Positions 1 through 8,169 of a stretch of DNA of 64,000 nucleotides are shown piece by piece. Position 1 is the first letter of the stretch. Every line of letters starts with the position of its first letter. Under the pieces are notes generated by a model. That model made no database searches. It was not told the DNA's origin and was given only the letters and a program-made list of their open reading frames with translations. The stretch covers positions 186,001 through 250,000 of the forward strand of contig NZ_BMSY01000005.1 in NCBI RefSeq assembly GCF_014649395.1, read 5' to 3'. This stretch comes from Streptomyces aureoverticillatus. GTDB lineage: Bacteria > Actinomycetota > Actinomycetes > Streptomycetales > Streptomycetaceae. The position numbers and the translations under genes are program-made.

Positions 1-918
1 GTCGATCGCCTTCGTCTCGGGCTCGGACATGGGGCCGGTGCCGCGGTAGGTCTCCGAGGACGCGTTCGGGGACGACCCCTCGTTGTCGTAGCCCCACTTG
101 TACGAGAAGTTGCGGTTGAGGTCGACGCCGTCGCCCGCGGCGGTCCTGCCGTCGCCGTCGACGTCGCGGAGGTTCTTGCGCCACTGGCGCTCGCCGCCGG
201 CGGCGTGCGTGAAGTCGTAGCCGTCGGGGTTGGCGGAGAGCACGAACCACAGCTCGGTGGAGTCCACGAGCCTGGTGACGCGCTTGTCCTTGCCGTAGTT
301 GTCGAGGTAGTGGTGCATCAGGCGGCGGGTCATCTCGGGGGTGATCCACTCGCGGGCGTGCTGGTTGGACATGTAGAGCGTGGCGGGCTTGGAGCCGTCC
401 TTGGACTTCTTGGCGCCCTTGGAGAGCTTCAGCGCGAGGATGTCCTTGCCCTGGATGGTCTTGCCGATGGACACGACCTTGGTGAGGCCCGGGTGGGCGG
501 CGGCGGTCTTGACGATCTCCTCCTGGAGTCCGCCCTTTCCGCTGTACGGCCGGTAGACGCCGTCGCCCGCGGTCTCGACCCTCTTCGCGGCGGCCGCGGA
601 CACCTTGTGCTCGCTGAGGTCGATGCCCTGGCGCTCGATCGCCTTGGCCTGGCGCTCGGTCAGATACAGCTCGACGCGGCCGGTGCCGCGCTCGGGTGCC
701 TGGCCGGCGAGTTCGTGGGCGTCCTGGCCCGCCTTGACCAGGGTCGGGATCTGCTCCTTGGTGACATCGGCCCGGTAGACCTTCACGGCCGCCGCGTCGT
801 CGGCGGCGGCCGTGGCCTTCGCCGATCCGCTCGCCTGGGCGTGCGGTGCGGCGGCGAGTCCGCCGACGAGCAGTGCGCCGGCGGCGAGGATCGATCTCGC
901 GCGCGCTCTTCGTCTCAT
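1..918 (-). CDS. Secreted M14 zinc carboxypeptidase, C-terminus cut by window edge
   Basis: This exported metallopeptidase should remove C-terminal residues from peptides outside the cell. A Sec-type signal peptide occupies about residues 1-31 (basic MRRRARAR start, hydrophobic core, AQA end), followed by a propeptide-like stretch. The M14 catalytic domain shows the zinc-binding HxxE in NQHAREW (about residue 187), the substrate-binding NPDGY, and the DLNRNF arginine near residue 268. The third zinc ligand and the catalytic glutamate lie beyond the left edge. The ATG at 916-918 follows a strong purine-rich ribosome site (AAGGGGGG). The gene follows whiA on the same strand after a 200-bp gap that holds a possible TTGACA -35 box at 985-990, so it probably has its own promoter. 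Confidence 0.9.
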   Translation of the reverse strand, partial: MRRRARARSILAAGALLVGGLAAAPHAQASGSAKATAAADDAAAVKVYRADVTKEQIPTLVKAGQDAHELAGQAPERGTGRVELYLTERQAKAIERQGIDLSEHKVSAAAAKRVETAGDGVYRPYSGKGGLQEEIVKTAAAHPGLTKVVSIGKTIQGKDILALKLSKGAKKSKDGSKPATLYMSNQHAREWITPEMTRRLMHHYLDNYGKDKRVTRLVDSTELWFVLSANPDGYDFTHAAGGERQWRKNLRDVDGDGRTAAGDGVDLNRNFSYKWGYDNEGSSPNASSETYRGTGPMSEPETKAID

Positions 919-969
919 GAGCCCCCCTTGCAGTTGTCCGGCACGTTTGTGCGCGAACGCCAGGCTCGT

Positions 970-978
970 CACGCTTCA
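970..978 (-). promoter_or_regulatory. TGAAGCGTG motif upstream of the carboxypeptidase
   Basis: The nine bases TGAAGCGTG lie on the coding strand 52 bases before the carboxypeptidase start, just after a TTGACA-like hexamer. The same nine bases occur twice more in the window, both between the cysteine protease and its divergent regulator (8056-8064 minus, 8078-8086 plus). A shared binding site for secreted protease genes is an inference. Confidence 0.3.
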
Positions 979-1118
979 TGATCATGTCAATAAGGCGGTG
1001 ACGGGTTCACCGGACGGGCGCCCCGGCTCGTCGACCGGGCCGCCCCGGCCGCCCCGGGGCATGAAGAAGCCGCCGGTGCCCCAGGGGGCGCCGACGGCTT
1101 CGGGAGTCCGGGGGCGGG

Positions 1119-2108
1119 TCAGACCACCATGTTGTCGGCGAGCTCCTCGCTCAGGTTGGACTCCGTGCCGGGGATGCCCAGGTCCTGCGCCCGCTTGTCG
1201 GCCATGGCGAGCAGGCGGCGGATGCGGCCGGCGACGGCGTCCTTGGTCAGCGGCGGGTCGGCGAGCGCGCCCAGCTCCTCCAGGGAGGCCTGCTTGTGCT
1301 CCATGCGCAGCCGTCCGGCGGCCGCGAGGTGCTCGGGCACCTCCTCGCCGAGGATCTCCAGGGCGCGCTGCACCCGGGCACCGGCGGCGACGGCCGCGCG
1401 GGCCGAGCGGCGCAGGTTGGCGTCGTCGAAGTTGGCCAGGCGGTTGGCGGTGGCGCGGACCTCGCGGCGCATCCGCCGCTCCTCCCAGGCGAGCACCGAC
1501 TCGTGGGCGCCGAGCCGCGTCAACAGGGCGCCGATGGCGTCCCCGTCACGGACGACGACGCGGTCCACGCCGCGTACCTCCCGGGCCTTCGCGGCGATCT
1601 GCAGCCGGCGGGCCGCGCCGACCAGCGCGAGCGCCGCCTCCGGGCCCGGGCAGGTCACCTCCAGGGAGGAGGAGCGGCCGGGCTCGGTCAGCGAGCCGTG
1701 CGCGAGGAAGGCGCCGCGCCAGGCGGCCTCCGCGTCGCAGGTGGCCCCCGAGACCACCTGCGGGGGCAGGCCGCGGATGGGCCGGCCGCGGCCGTCCACC
1801 AGGCCGGTCTGCCGGGCGAGCTGGTCGCCGCCCGCGACCACCCGCACCACATAGCGCGAGCCGCGGCGCAGGCCGCCCGGGGCCATCACGATCAGCTCCG
1901 AGCTGTGCCCGAAGATCTCCAGGATGTCCCGCTTGAGCCGGCGGGCCGCCATCGCCGTGTCCAGCTCCGCCTCGATCACGATGCGGCCGCTCACCAGGTG
2001 AAGGCCGCCCGCGAACCGCAGGATCGCCGAGACCTCTGCTTTCCTGCAGCAGGTCCGGGTGACGGGGAGCCGGGAGATCTCGTCCTTCACCGCTGCCGTC
2101 ATCGCCAT
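1119..2108 (-). CDS. whiA: Sporulation transcription factor WhiA
   Basis: WhiA works with WhiB to activate the genes that turn aerial hyphae into spores in Streptomyces. The 329-residue product matches the family along its length. The N-terminal two thirds is a LAGLIDADG-homing-endonuclease-like fold that has lost nuclease activity, starting with the typical AAVKDEISRLPVTRTCCRKAE segment split around residue 15. The C-terminal part (about 240-310) is the sigma-factor-like helix-turn-helix, seen in SLEELGALADPPLTKDAV. The start overlaps the yvcK stop by 10 bases. A second ATG two codons later would give an exact ATGA overlap and is an alternative start. It is the fourth gene of the uvrC-rapZ-yvcK-whiA operon. 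Confidence 0.96.
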   Translation of the reverse strand: MAMTAAVKDEISRLPVTRTCCRKAEVSAILRFAGGLHLVSGRIVIEAELDTAMAARRLKRDILEIFGHSSELIVMAPGGLRRGSRYVVRVVAGGDQLARQTGLVDGRGRPIRGLPPQVVSGATCDAEAAWRGAFLAHGSLTEPGRSSSLEVTCPGPEAALALVGAARRLQIAAKAREVRGVDRVVVRDGDAIGALLTRLGAHESVLAWEERRMRREVRATANRLANFDDANLRRSARAAVAAGARVQRALEILGEEVPEHLAAAGRLRMEHKQASLEELGALADPPLTKDAVAGRIRRLLAMADKRAQDLGIPGTESNLSEELADNMVV

Positions 2109-3115
2109 GGGCCGATCCTTCCATGCATCCGAAAAATACGGTCGTACGCGGCGGCCAGCAGCTCCGGGTCGTGCTTCGGGCTGCCGTCCTGCCGGGCCAC
2201 GGGCGCCAGCTCCACCGTGGCGCCGAACCGCTTGGCGGCATCGGTGAGGGATCCACGGTCGGGCACGGCGGCCTCGTCGGCCAGCACCACGTCCAGGGCG
2301 AGTTTAGGGGCGTGTCGGGCCAAAACCTCCAAATGACGCTGCGGAGAGAACCCATCGGTTTCTCCGGGTTGCGGCGCGAGGTTGAGCGAGAGGATCCGGC
2401 GGGCCTTGGTCTCCGTCAGGGCGTCGAGCAGCTCGGGCACGAGCAGGTGCGGGATCACCGAGGAGAACCAGGATCCGGGGCCGAGAACCACCCAGTCGGC
2501 GTCCAGGACGGCGGCGACGGCCTCCGGGACGGCGGGCGGGTCCTGCGGGACGACGTGCACGGACTGCACCTCGCCCGGGGTGAGCGCGACCGTGGCCTGG
2601 CCGCGGACGGTGTCCACGTCGTCGGGCCGCTCCGGGTCGTGGCCCTTGACCAGCGCCTGCAGCTCGAGCGGCACGGCGGACATGGGCAGCACGCGCCCGT
2701 GCGCGCCGAGCAGCTTGCCGACCAGGTCCAGCGCCTGCACGTGGTCGCCGAGCTGCTCCCACAGGGCGACGATCAGGAGGTTGCCGACCGCGTGCTCGTG
2801 CAGCTCGCCCTTGGACTGGAAGCGGTGCTGGATGACGCGCGCCCAGGTCTGGCCCCAGTCGTCGTCGCCGCACAGCGCGGCGAGCGCCTTGCGCAGGTCG
2901 CCGGGCGGGAGCACGCCCAGCTCGTCGCGCAGGCGGCCGCTGGAGCCGCCGTCGTCGGCGACGGTCACCACGGCGGTGACGTCGCCGGTGATGCGGCGCA
3001 GCGCGGCCAGTGAGGCCGACAGGCCCATGCCGCCGCCGAGGGCGACGACCTTGGGCTGGGTGCCCCGCTTGCGGCCCAGGCGGTTCAGGCGGAGCACCCG
3101 GCGGTTGGGGTTCAT
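2099..3115 (-). CDS. yvcK: YvcK/CofD-family gluconeogenesis factor
   Basis: YvcK proteins bind UDP-sugars. They are needed for normal cell shape and peptidoglycan precursor flow under gluconeogenic growth. The 338-residue product has the CofD-like Rossmann core, with the glycine-rich ALGGGMGLSASL loop near residue 25, ADDGGSSGRLR near residue 55, and LPPGDLRKALAAL after it. The start at 3115 is set by an ATGA overlap with the rapZ stop. The long upstream reading in this frame is a shadow of rapZ. The rapZ-yvcK-whiA order is conserved across Gram-positive bacteria, so the symbol is safe even though the precise role in this organism is not shown. Confidence 0.94.
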   Translation of the reverse strand: MNPNRRVLRLNRLGRKRGTQPKVVALGGGMGLSASLAALRRITGDVTAVVTVADDGGSSGRLRDELGVLPPGDLRKALAALCGDDDWGQTWARVIQHRFQSKGELHEHAVGNLLIVALWEQLGDHVQALDLVGKLLGAHGRVLPMSAVPLELQALVKGHDPERPDDVDTVRGQATVALTPGEVQSVHVVPQDPPAVPEAVAAVLDADWVVLGPGSWFSSVIPHLLVPELLDALTETKARRILSLNLAPQPGETDGFSPQRHLEVLARHAPKLALDVVLADEAAVPDRGSLTDAAKRFGATVELAPVARQDGSPKHDPELLAAAYDRIFRMHGRIGPWR

Positions 3116-4047
3116 TCGCGCCCCATGTCCCGGTGGACGAGGACGGTCTCGATCCCGGCGGCGGTCAGGCGGGCGGCCAGCTTCTCGGACGTGGCCACGG
3201 AGCGGTGCTTGCCGCCGGTGCAGCCCACGGCGATGGTCACGTACCGCTTGCCCTCGCGGCGGTAGCCCGCGGCGATGAGCTGGAGCAGTTCGGTGTAGCG
3301 GTCGAGGAACTCCTTGGCGCCGGGCTGGTTGAAGACGTACGCCGACACCTCCTCGTTGAGCCCCGTGTACGGCCGCAGCTCGGGCACCCAGTGCGGGTTC
3401 GGCAGGAAGCGCATGTCGACGACGAGGTCCGCGTCGACCGGCAGGCCGTACTTGAACCCGAAGGACATGACCGTGGCCCGCAGCTCGGGCTCCTCGTCGC
3501 CCGCGAACTGGGCGTCCATCTTGGCGCGCAGCTCGTGCACGTTCAGGCTGGAGGTGTCGATGACCAGGTCGGCGTCGCCGCGCAGCTCGCGAAGCAGCTC
3601 GCGCTCGGCGGCGATGCCGTCGACGATGCGGCCGTCGCCCTGCAGCGGGTGCGGGCGGCGCACCGACTCGAAGCGGCGCACCAGGGCCTCGTCCGAGGAC
3701 TCCAGGAAGACGATGCGCCGGGTGACGTGCTTGGACTCCAGGTCCGCCAGGGACTGGCGCAGGTTGTCGAAGAAGCGGCGGCCGCGGACGTCGACGACGA
3801 CCGCGATGCGGGCGACGTTGCCCTGGGACCGGGCGCCGAGCTCCACCATCGTGGGGATCAGGGCCGGCGGCAGGTTGTCGACGACGAACCAGCCGAGGTC
3901 CTCCAGGCACTTGGCGGCCGTGGAACGGCCCGCGCCGGACATCCCGGAGATGATCACCAGCTCGGGGATGGCCGCTTCCGCGGCCTCGCCCGGTTCGATG
4001 GTCGTGCCCGTACCCACTTGCTCTCCGCCTTCGTCGTGCTCGCTCAT
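3112..4047 (-). CDS. rapZ: RNase adapter / nucleotide-binding protein RapZ
   Basis: RapZ-family P-loop proteins bind nucleotides and, in enterobacteria, steer RNase E toward the glmZ small RNA that controls amino-sugar synthesis. The role in actinobacteria is less clear. The 311-residue protein has a Walker A loop at residues 35-43 (GMSGAGRST) in which the usual lysine is arginine. The C-terminal RapZ domain has CTGGKHRSV near residue 280 and HRDMGR at the end. A 28-residue acidic N-terminal tail precedes the P-loop. The start overlaps the uvrC stop as ATGA, and its own stop overlaps the yvcK start the same way, so the chain is translationally coupled. Confidence 0.95.
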   Translation of the reverse strand: MSEHDEGGEQVGTGTTIEPGEAAEAAIPELVIISGMSGAGRSTAAKCLEDLGWFVVDNLPPALIPTMVELGARSQGNVARIAVVVDVRGRRFFDNLRQSLADLESKHVTRRIVFLESSDEALVRRFESVRRPHPLQGDGRIVDGIAAERELLRELRGDADLVIDTSSLNVHELRAKMDAQFAGDEEPELRATVMSFGFKYGLPVDADLVVDMRFLPNPHWVPELRPYTGLNEEVSAYVFNQPGAKEFLDRYTELLQLIAAGYRREGKRYVTIAVGCTGGKHRSVATSEKLAARLTAAGIETVLVHRDMGRE

Positions 4048-6239
4048 GTCTCCATCCCCCGTCGTGTCTCCGTGGCGCCCACGCGCGTGGGTGCCTCGCT
4101 GTCGCTCGGGGCCGCTGTCGTGCCGGGCCCGTCGCCGTGATGCGAGTCTCCCGCCCCCGCGGGCTCCTCGCCGTGGTCCGAGTCTCCCGCCCCCGCGAGC
4201 CTCTCGCCGTGGTCCGGGTCACCCGCCGTCGCGGGTTCCTCCTCTTCCATGATCTCTCCGGTGGCGGTGTTCACGGCGGGCGCGGCCGGGGCGGCCTGGG
4301 CGAAGGCCGCGACGACGGCCTCCGCGGTCTTGCGGCCTATGCCCGGGACCTCGCAGATCTGGTCGATGGTGGCGGACCGGAGCCGCTTCACCGAACCGAA
4401 GTGTTTGATCAAAGTCTGCTTGCGGGACTCACCCAGGCCGGGCACGGCGTCCAGCGGGCTCGCCCTGAAGCGCTTGGTCCGCTTCGACCGCTGGTAGGCG
4501 ATGGCGAAACGGTGCGCCTCGTCCCGCACCCGCTGGAGCAGATACAGCCCCTCGCTGGTGCGCGGCAGGATCACCGGGTCGTCCTCACCCGGCACCCAGA
4601 CCTCTTCGAGGCGCTTGGCGAGGCCGCACACCGCGATGTCGTCGATGCCGAGCTCGTCCAGGGCCCGCTGGGCGGCGGCGACCTGCGGCTGCCCGCCGTC
4701 GACGACGACGAGCTGCGGCGGATACGCGAACTTCTTGGGCCGCCCGTCCTCCTCCGTGAGGCTCGCCTGGGCCTCGTCCTCGGACCTTCCCCAAGCTCTC
4801 GGCTCCGCTCGAGCAGGGGAGACCCCATCCCCCGTCTTCTCCTTCTCGGCGAGATACCGCTTGAAGCGGCGGGTGATCACTTCGTGCATGGAGCGGACGT
4901 CGTCCTGCCCCTCGAAGCCCTTGATCTGGAAGCGGCGGTACTCGCTCTTGCGGCCGAGGCCGTCCTCGAAGACGACCATGGAGGCGACGACGTCGTCGCC
5001 CTGGAGGTGGGAGATGTCGTAGCACTCGATGCGCAGAGGGGCGCTGTCGAGCTCCAGGGCTGCGGCGATCTCCTCCAGGGCGCGGGAGCGGGTCGTCAGG
5101 TCGGAGGCGCGCTTGGTCTTGTGCAGCACGAGGGACTGCTGCGCGTTGCGCGCGACGGTCTCCATGAGGGCCTTCTTGTCGCCGCGCTGCGGGATGCGCA
5201 GCGACACGTTCGACCCGCGGCGCTGGGTGAGCCACTCCTGGACCGGCTCCGCGGGGTCGGGCAGCGCGGGGACCAGGACCTCCTTGGGGACGGCGTCGCC
5301 CGTCTCTTCTCCGTAGAGCTGCTGCAGGGCGTGTTCCACGAGGTCACCCGTGGTGACCGCCTCGACCTTGTCGGTGACCCAGCCGCGCTGGCCGCGCACG
5401 CGCCCGCCGCGCACGTGGAAGATCTGGACGGCGGCCTCCAGCTCGTCCTCGGCGACGGCGATCAGGTCGGCGTCGGTGGCGTCGGCCAGGACGACGGCGC
5501 TCTTCTCCATCGCCTTCCTGAGCGCGTCCATGTCGTCGCGCAGCCGCGCCGCGCGCTCGTACTCCATCTCCTCGGCGGCGTCCGTCATCTGCCGCTCCAG
5601 GCGCCGGATGTACGTCCCCGTGCGGCCGGCCATGAAGTCGCAGAACTCCTCGGCCAGTTCGCGGTGCTCCTCGGCGGAGACGCGGTCCACGCAGGGCGCC
5701 GAGCACTTGCCGATGTAGCCGAGCAGGCAGGGACGGCCGGTGCGGGCGGCGTTCTTGAAGACGCCTGCGGAGCAGGTGCGGACGGGGAAGACGCGCAGCA
5801 GCAGGTCGACCGTGTCGCGGATCGCCCACGCGTGGCCGTAAGGACCGAAGTAGCGCACGCCCTTCTTCTTCTGACCGCGCATCACCTGCACGCGCGGGAA
5901 TTCCTCGTTCATCGTCACCGCGAGGTACGGATAGCTCTTGTCGTCGCGGTACTTCACGTTGAACCGCGGGTCGTACTCCTTGATCCAGGTGTACTCGAGC
6001 TGGAGCGCGGCGGTCTCCGTGGCGACGACGGTCCACTCGACGGACGCGGCGGTCGTCACCATCGTGGCCGTGCGCGGGTGCAGGTTCGCCAGGTCCTGGA
6101 AGTAGCTCGCGAGGCGTTGGCGCAGGCTCTTGGCCTTCCCGACGTAGATCACCCGGCGGTGCTCGTCACGGAACTTGTAGACCCCCGGCGAGTCGGGGAT
6201 CTGTCCCGGCTGGGGGCGGTAGCTGGAAGGGTCGGCCAT
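4044..6239 (-). CDS. uvrC: Excinuclease ABC subunit C
   Basis: UvrC makes both incisions in nucleotide-excision repair after UvrA-UvrB damage recognition. The 731-residue product has the N-terminal GIY-YIG nuclease (about 15-90, PGVYKF and IYVGKAKSLRQRL), a UVR motif for UvrB contact (about 215-250), the RNase H-like 5' nuclease domain with VVVDGGQPQV (about 505-515), and a tandem helix-hairpin-helix (about 600-655, VPGLG and VPGIGRKTAE). Two oddities are visible. An insert around residues 470-495 is encoded by a dispersed 45-bp repeat. The last 60 residues form an acidic tail built from three 12-residue repeats. It heads the operon with rapZ, yvcK and whiA. A -10 box (TAGGCT) lies 7 bases before the ATG and there is no Shine-Dalgarno sequence. 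Confidence 0.97.
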   Translation of the reverse strand: MADPSSYRPQPGQIPDSPGVYKFRDEHRRVIYVGKAKSLRQRLASYFQDLANLHPRTATMVTTAASVEWTVVATETAALQLEYTWIKEYDPRFNVKYRDDKSYPYLAVTMNEEFPRVQVMRGQKKKGVRYFGPYGHAWAIRDTVDLLLRVFPVRTCSAGVFKNAARTGRPCLLGYIGKCSAPCVDRVSAEEHRELAEEFCDFMAGRTGTYIRRLERQMTDAAEEMEYERAARLRDDMDALRKAMEKSAVVLADATDADLIAVAEDELEAAVQIFHVRGGRVRGQRGWVTDKVEAVTTGDLVEHALQQLYGEETGDAVPKEVLVPALPDPAEPVQEWLTQRRGSNVSLRIPQRGDKKALMETVARNAQQSLVLHKTKRASDLTTRSRALEEIAAALELDSAPLRIECYDISHLQGDDVVASMVVFEDGLGRKSEYRRFQIKGFEGQDDVRSMHEVITRRFKRYLAEKEKTGDGVSPARAEPRAWGRSEDEAQASLTEEDGRPKKFAYPPQLVVVDGGQPQVAAAQRALDELGIDDIAVCGLAKRLEEVWVPGEDDPVILPRTSEGLYLLQRVRDEAHRFAIAYQRSKRTKRFRASPLDAVPGLGESRKQTLIKHFGSVKRLRSATIDQICEVPGIGRKTAEAVVAAFAQAAPAAPAVNTATGEIMEEEEPATAGDPDHGERLAGAGDSDHGEEPAGAGDSHHGDGPGTTAAPSDSEAPTRVGATETRRGMET
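4144..4248 (-). repeat. Three 36-bp tandem repeats in the uvrC tail
   Basis: Units begin at 4144, 4180 and 4216. The first two are nearly identical and the third is degenerate. They translate to 12-residue steps of the type G-D-S-D-H-G-E-E-P-A-G-A near the UvrC C-terminus. The unit is a multiple of three, so copy-number change would keep the frame open into the ATGA coupling with rapZ. Confidence 0.85.
4785..4829 (-). repeat. 45-bp dispersed palindromic repeat inside uvrC
   Basis: On the minus strand this stretch begins GATGGGGTCTCCCCTGCTCG and matches 35998-36040, inside the 224-bp element, at about 40 of 45 positions. It can fold with CCCC/GGGG and GCTC/GAGC arms. The reading frame stays open across it, adding an unrelated spacer to UvrC between the RNase H segments. 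Sequences of this look are common between genes in Streptomyces. That comes from general knowledge and was not searched here. Confidence 0.75.
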
Positions 6240-6246
6240 GTCGGAC

Positions 6247-6269
6247 AGCCTACTGGCGAGCGGTGACAG
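6247..6269 (-). promoter_or_regulatory. uvrC promoter, degenerate damage-type, leaderless
   Basis: On the minus strand CTGTCACCG (6269-6261), an 8-base spacer and TAGGCT (6252-6247) precede the uvrC ATG at 6239. The -10 box fits TANNNT exactly and the upstream box matches TTGTCAGTG at 6 of 9 positions. A transcript starting about 7 bases after the -10 would begin at or next to the ATG, which explains the missing ribosome site. Confidence 0.5.
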
Positions 6270-6318
6270 TCAGTCGCGGCGCCTGGCTGGGCGCCGGGCC
6301 GCACGGTCGGTACGAGGG

Positions 6319-6350
6319 CACCCGCCCGCCCTTTCCAGGGCGGGCGGGTG
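6319..6350 (-). terminator. Hairpin terminator after the secreted protein gene
   Basis: There is a perfect 14-bp GC stem (CACCCGCCCGCCCT and its complement) with a TTCC loop. It begins about 30 bases beyond the stop of the gene at 6382-7308 and lies before the uvrC promoter region. There is no U-tract, which is usual for streptomycete terminators. Confidence 0.8.
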
Positions 6351-6381
6351 GGGAACGTCCCGGCCGAAGGCCGGGACCAGC

Positions 6382-7308
6382 TCAGCCGAGACGGCGAGAA
6401 CGCCGCCGCACGAGAGCAACCCCGGACAGCCCGAGCGCGACCAGCGCCCCGGCTCCGGCCACGGAGGAGGCGACGGTCACCGCCCCGCCGGAGGAGGCCG
6501 ACGCGGACTCCGGCCGGTCGTCGGACTTGGCCCCGGAGGCCGCGCCCGCCCCGGCCGCCCGGCCCACGGGCTCCTCGGCGAAGCCACCCGCCTTGCCGGA
6601 CTTCCCGTACGCCGACCCCGGCAGCTTGTCCCCGTACGCCTTGTGGACCCGCGCCTGGTAGGCGGCGACAGTGGTTCCCCCCGCGCCGACCGCGCGCACC
6701 GCGTCCTTGTCGAGCGGGAGCACCCGCGCCCCCTTGGTGACGTACCAGCCGTTGATCTGCGGCTCGTGGAAAACGGTGCCTCCGGAGACCTTGTCGGCGC
6801 CCACGCGCGCGTAGTGGGTCTCGTCGTCCCCGGTGGCGATGTTCACGATCTGCCAGGACCCGCCCTGCCGCGCGGCCCAGAGCGATGCCTCCTGGCCGTC
6901 GGACGAGACCGCCTTGCTGGCCAGGAACTGCATGCGGGCGACGGGCGCGTCCTTCTTGCCGGCGACGAAGTCGGGCGACAAGTAGTAGACGGGTACGGCC
7001 TTGTCGCCCGCCACGCGCGGTTCGGCCGCCGCCTTGGTGACGGCTCCCTCGCGGGCGAAGAAGCGGGAGAGCGTGTCGAGGGTCTTCGGGGACTCGGCCG
7101 CTTCGTGGGCGGCGCCGCGGGTGGCCTCGGAGGGCGCGCCGGGAGCGGGCGCGCCGGGAGCGGGCGGGGCGGCCGGGCCGGAGTCGGCCGTGGCGTGCGG
7201 CGCCGCGAGGCCGAGGAACAGCGCGGCGGCCGACCCGGCGAGCACGGCCTTCAGCACGCGACCGGACGTGTGGGGCGTGCGGGACGTACGCGAAACGTGA
7301 CGGTTCAT
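6382..7308 (-). CDS. Secreted, C-terminally membrane-anchored protein of unknown function
   Basis: I do not recognise the family. The 308-residue protein starts with a basic region and hydrophobic signal (residues 18-40, ending near ATA). A Pro/Ala/Gly-rich linker follows. The globular middle (about 70-240) has the look of an extracytoplasmic beta-rich domain (VYYLSPDFVAG, SLWAARQGGSWQIVNIATGDDETHYAR). An Ala/Ser-rich stalk then leads to a final transmembrane helix (about 272-298) and an RRRSRR stop-transfer tail. No LPxTG-type sorting motif is seen. The ATG lies 5 bases after the stop of the cysteine protease gene, so the two are one transcription unit and probably act together at the cell surface, perhaps as protease and anchor or regulator. 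Confidence 0.8.
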   Translation of the reverse strand: MNRHVSRTSRTPHTSGRVLKAVLAGSAAALFLGLAAPHATADSGPAAPPAPGAPAPGAPSEATRGAAHEAAESPKTLDTLSRFFAREGAVTKAAAEPRVAGDKAVPVYYLSPDFVAGKKDAPVARMQFLASKAVSSDGQEASLWAARQGGSWQIVNIATGDDETHYARVGADKVSGGTVFHEPQINGWYVTKGARVLPLDKDAVRAVGAGGTTVAAYQARVHKAYGDKLPGSAYGKSGKAGGFAEEPVGRAAGAGAASGAKSDDRPESASASSGGAVTVASSVAGAGALVALGLSGVALVRRRSRRLG

Positions 7309-7313
7309 CGCTC

Positions 7314-7961
7314 TCACGCCCCGATCCGGTACAGCGAGTGGGTCCAGGAGAAGGTGTTGTTGTTGACGTACCAGGAGTGCGACGCCCAGTTGTAGCGGTC
7401 GCTGGAGGGCCACGGGTCGCCCCAGTACACCCAGTCGTTGGCCGTGTCGTAGCCGTAGATGGTGTGCATGTGGCCGCCGCCGTTGGACCACAGGATGCGG
7501 GTCTCGATGGGGCGGTTGGCGTTGATCTCGGTCTGCACGGTGGGGTAGCGCAGCCAGCCGGTGACGTACGAGCCGCGGTTGATGCCCATCCAGCCCAGGG
7601 CGTTCTGCACATTGCCCAGGGTGGCCTGGTTGTTGGGGCACTCGGTGTTCTGGTTGCGCCCGAAGGCGGCGTTGCAGAACTGGTTCTGGCTGTAGTTCTT
7701 GCCGAGGTACGTGGCGATGGTGTTGCCCGCCGCGGCCCAGCACCAGTTGGTCTTCTGCTGTGCCTGCATGGTGATGTTCAGGCGCTTGGCGGCGAGGACC
7801 GACGGGTCGGCCGCTCCCGAGGCGGCCGGAGCGACGGTCGACGACGTGTCGTGCGGCGCCGCGACGGCGGTGGTCGCCGGTATGGCGAGGAAGGCCGCCA
7901 CCGCGACGGCGAGCGCGGACAGCCGTCTGCGACGGCTCGATCCGCTGGTGGTGTCGTGCAT
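7314..7961 (-). CDS. Secreted papain-like cysteine protease
   Basis: The 215-residue precursor has a Sec signal (about 1-35, RRRR then a hydrophobic core ending AVAA) and a compact mature domain of the papain-like family related to AvrRpt2/C39-like peptidases. The catalytic cysteine is in QQKTNWCWAAAG (about residue 74), the histidine in GGGHMHTIYGY (about 164) and the Asp/Asn-type residue in YWGDPWP (about 179). Two further cysteines (QFCNAAF and TECPNNQ) could form a disulfide. It should cleave proteins outside the cell. The substrate is unknown. It is the first gene of a two-gene unit with the anchored protein at 6382-7308 and is divergent from an HTH regulator. Confidence 0.85.
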   Translation of the reverse strand: MHDTTSGSSRRRRLSALAVAVAAFLAIPATTAVAAPHDTSSTVAPAASGAADPSVLAAKRLNITMQAQQKTNWCWAAAGNTIATYLGKNYSQNQFCNAAFGRNQNTECPNNQATLGNVQNALGWMGINRGSYVTGWLRYPTVQTEINANRPIETRILWSNGGGHMHTIYGYDTANDWVYWGDPWPSSDRYNWASHSWYVNNNTFSWTHSLYRIGA

Positions 7962-8055
7962 CGCGTTCCTCCCGAGCAGGGGGGTGGGGGTGGGATGTGG
8001 AGGAGCGCGTCCGGACGCTGCGATTGAGCATCAGGTGTTGTCGGGTGCAGGTCAA

Positions 8056-8086
8056 CACGCTTCAATGCGGGCTAACTTGAAGCGTG
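8056..8086. promoter_or_regulatory. Inverted repeat with two TGAAGCGTG motifs between protease and regulator
   Basis: The arms CGCTTCAA (8058-8065) and TTGAAGCG (8077-8084) are exact complements separated by 11 bases. Each arm is part of a TGAAGCGTG motif, one facing the protease (8064-8056) and one facing the regulator (8078-8086). The site lies in the 234-bp divergent region, so it could be a shared operator. Confidence 0.5.
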
Positions 8087-8169
8087 AACGAGGGCGTACT
8101 CGTGTGAACACCAGTCGTACGCCCACCTGGCCACCCGCTCCGACCGGGGCGTACACCCGCACGGCCGGA

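Noticed and set aside
2099..4222. A 707-codon open frame ending in YvcK
   Set aside because: Only the last 338 residues are YvcK. The upstream part is the high-GC shadow of rapZ and shows Arg/Pro/Gly-rich text with no domain. The ATGA overlap at 3112-3115 gives the real start.
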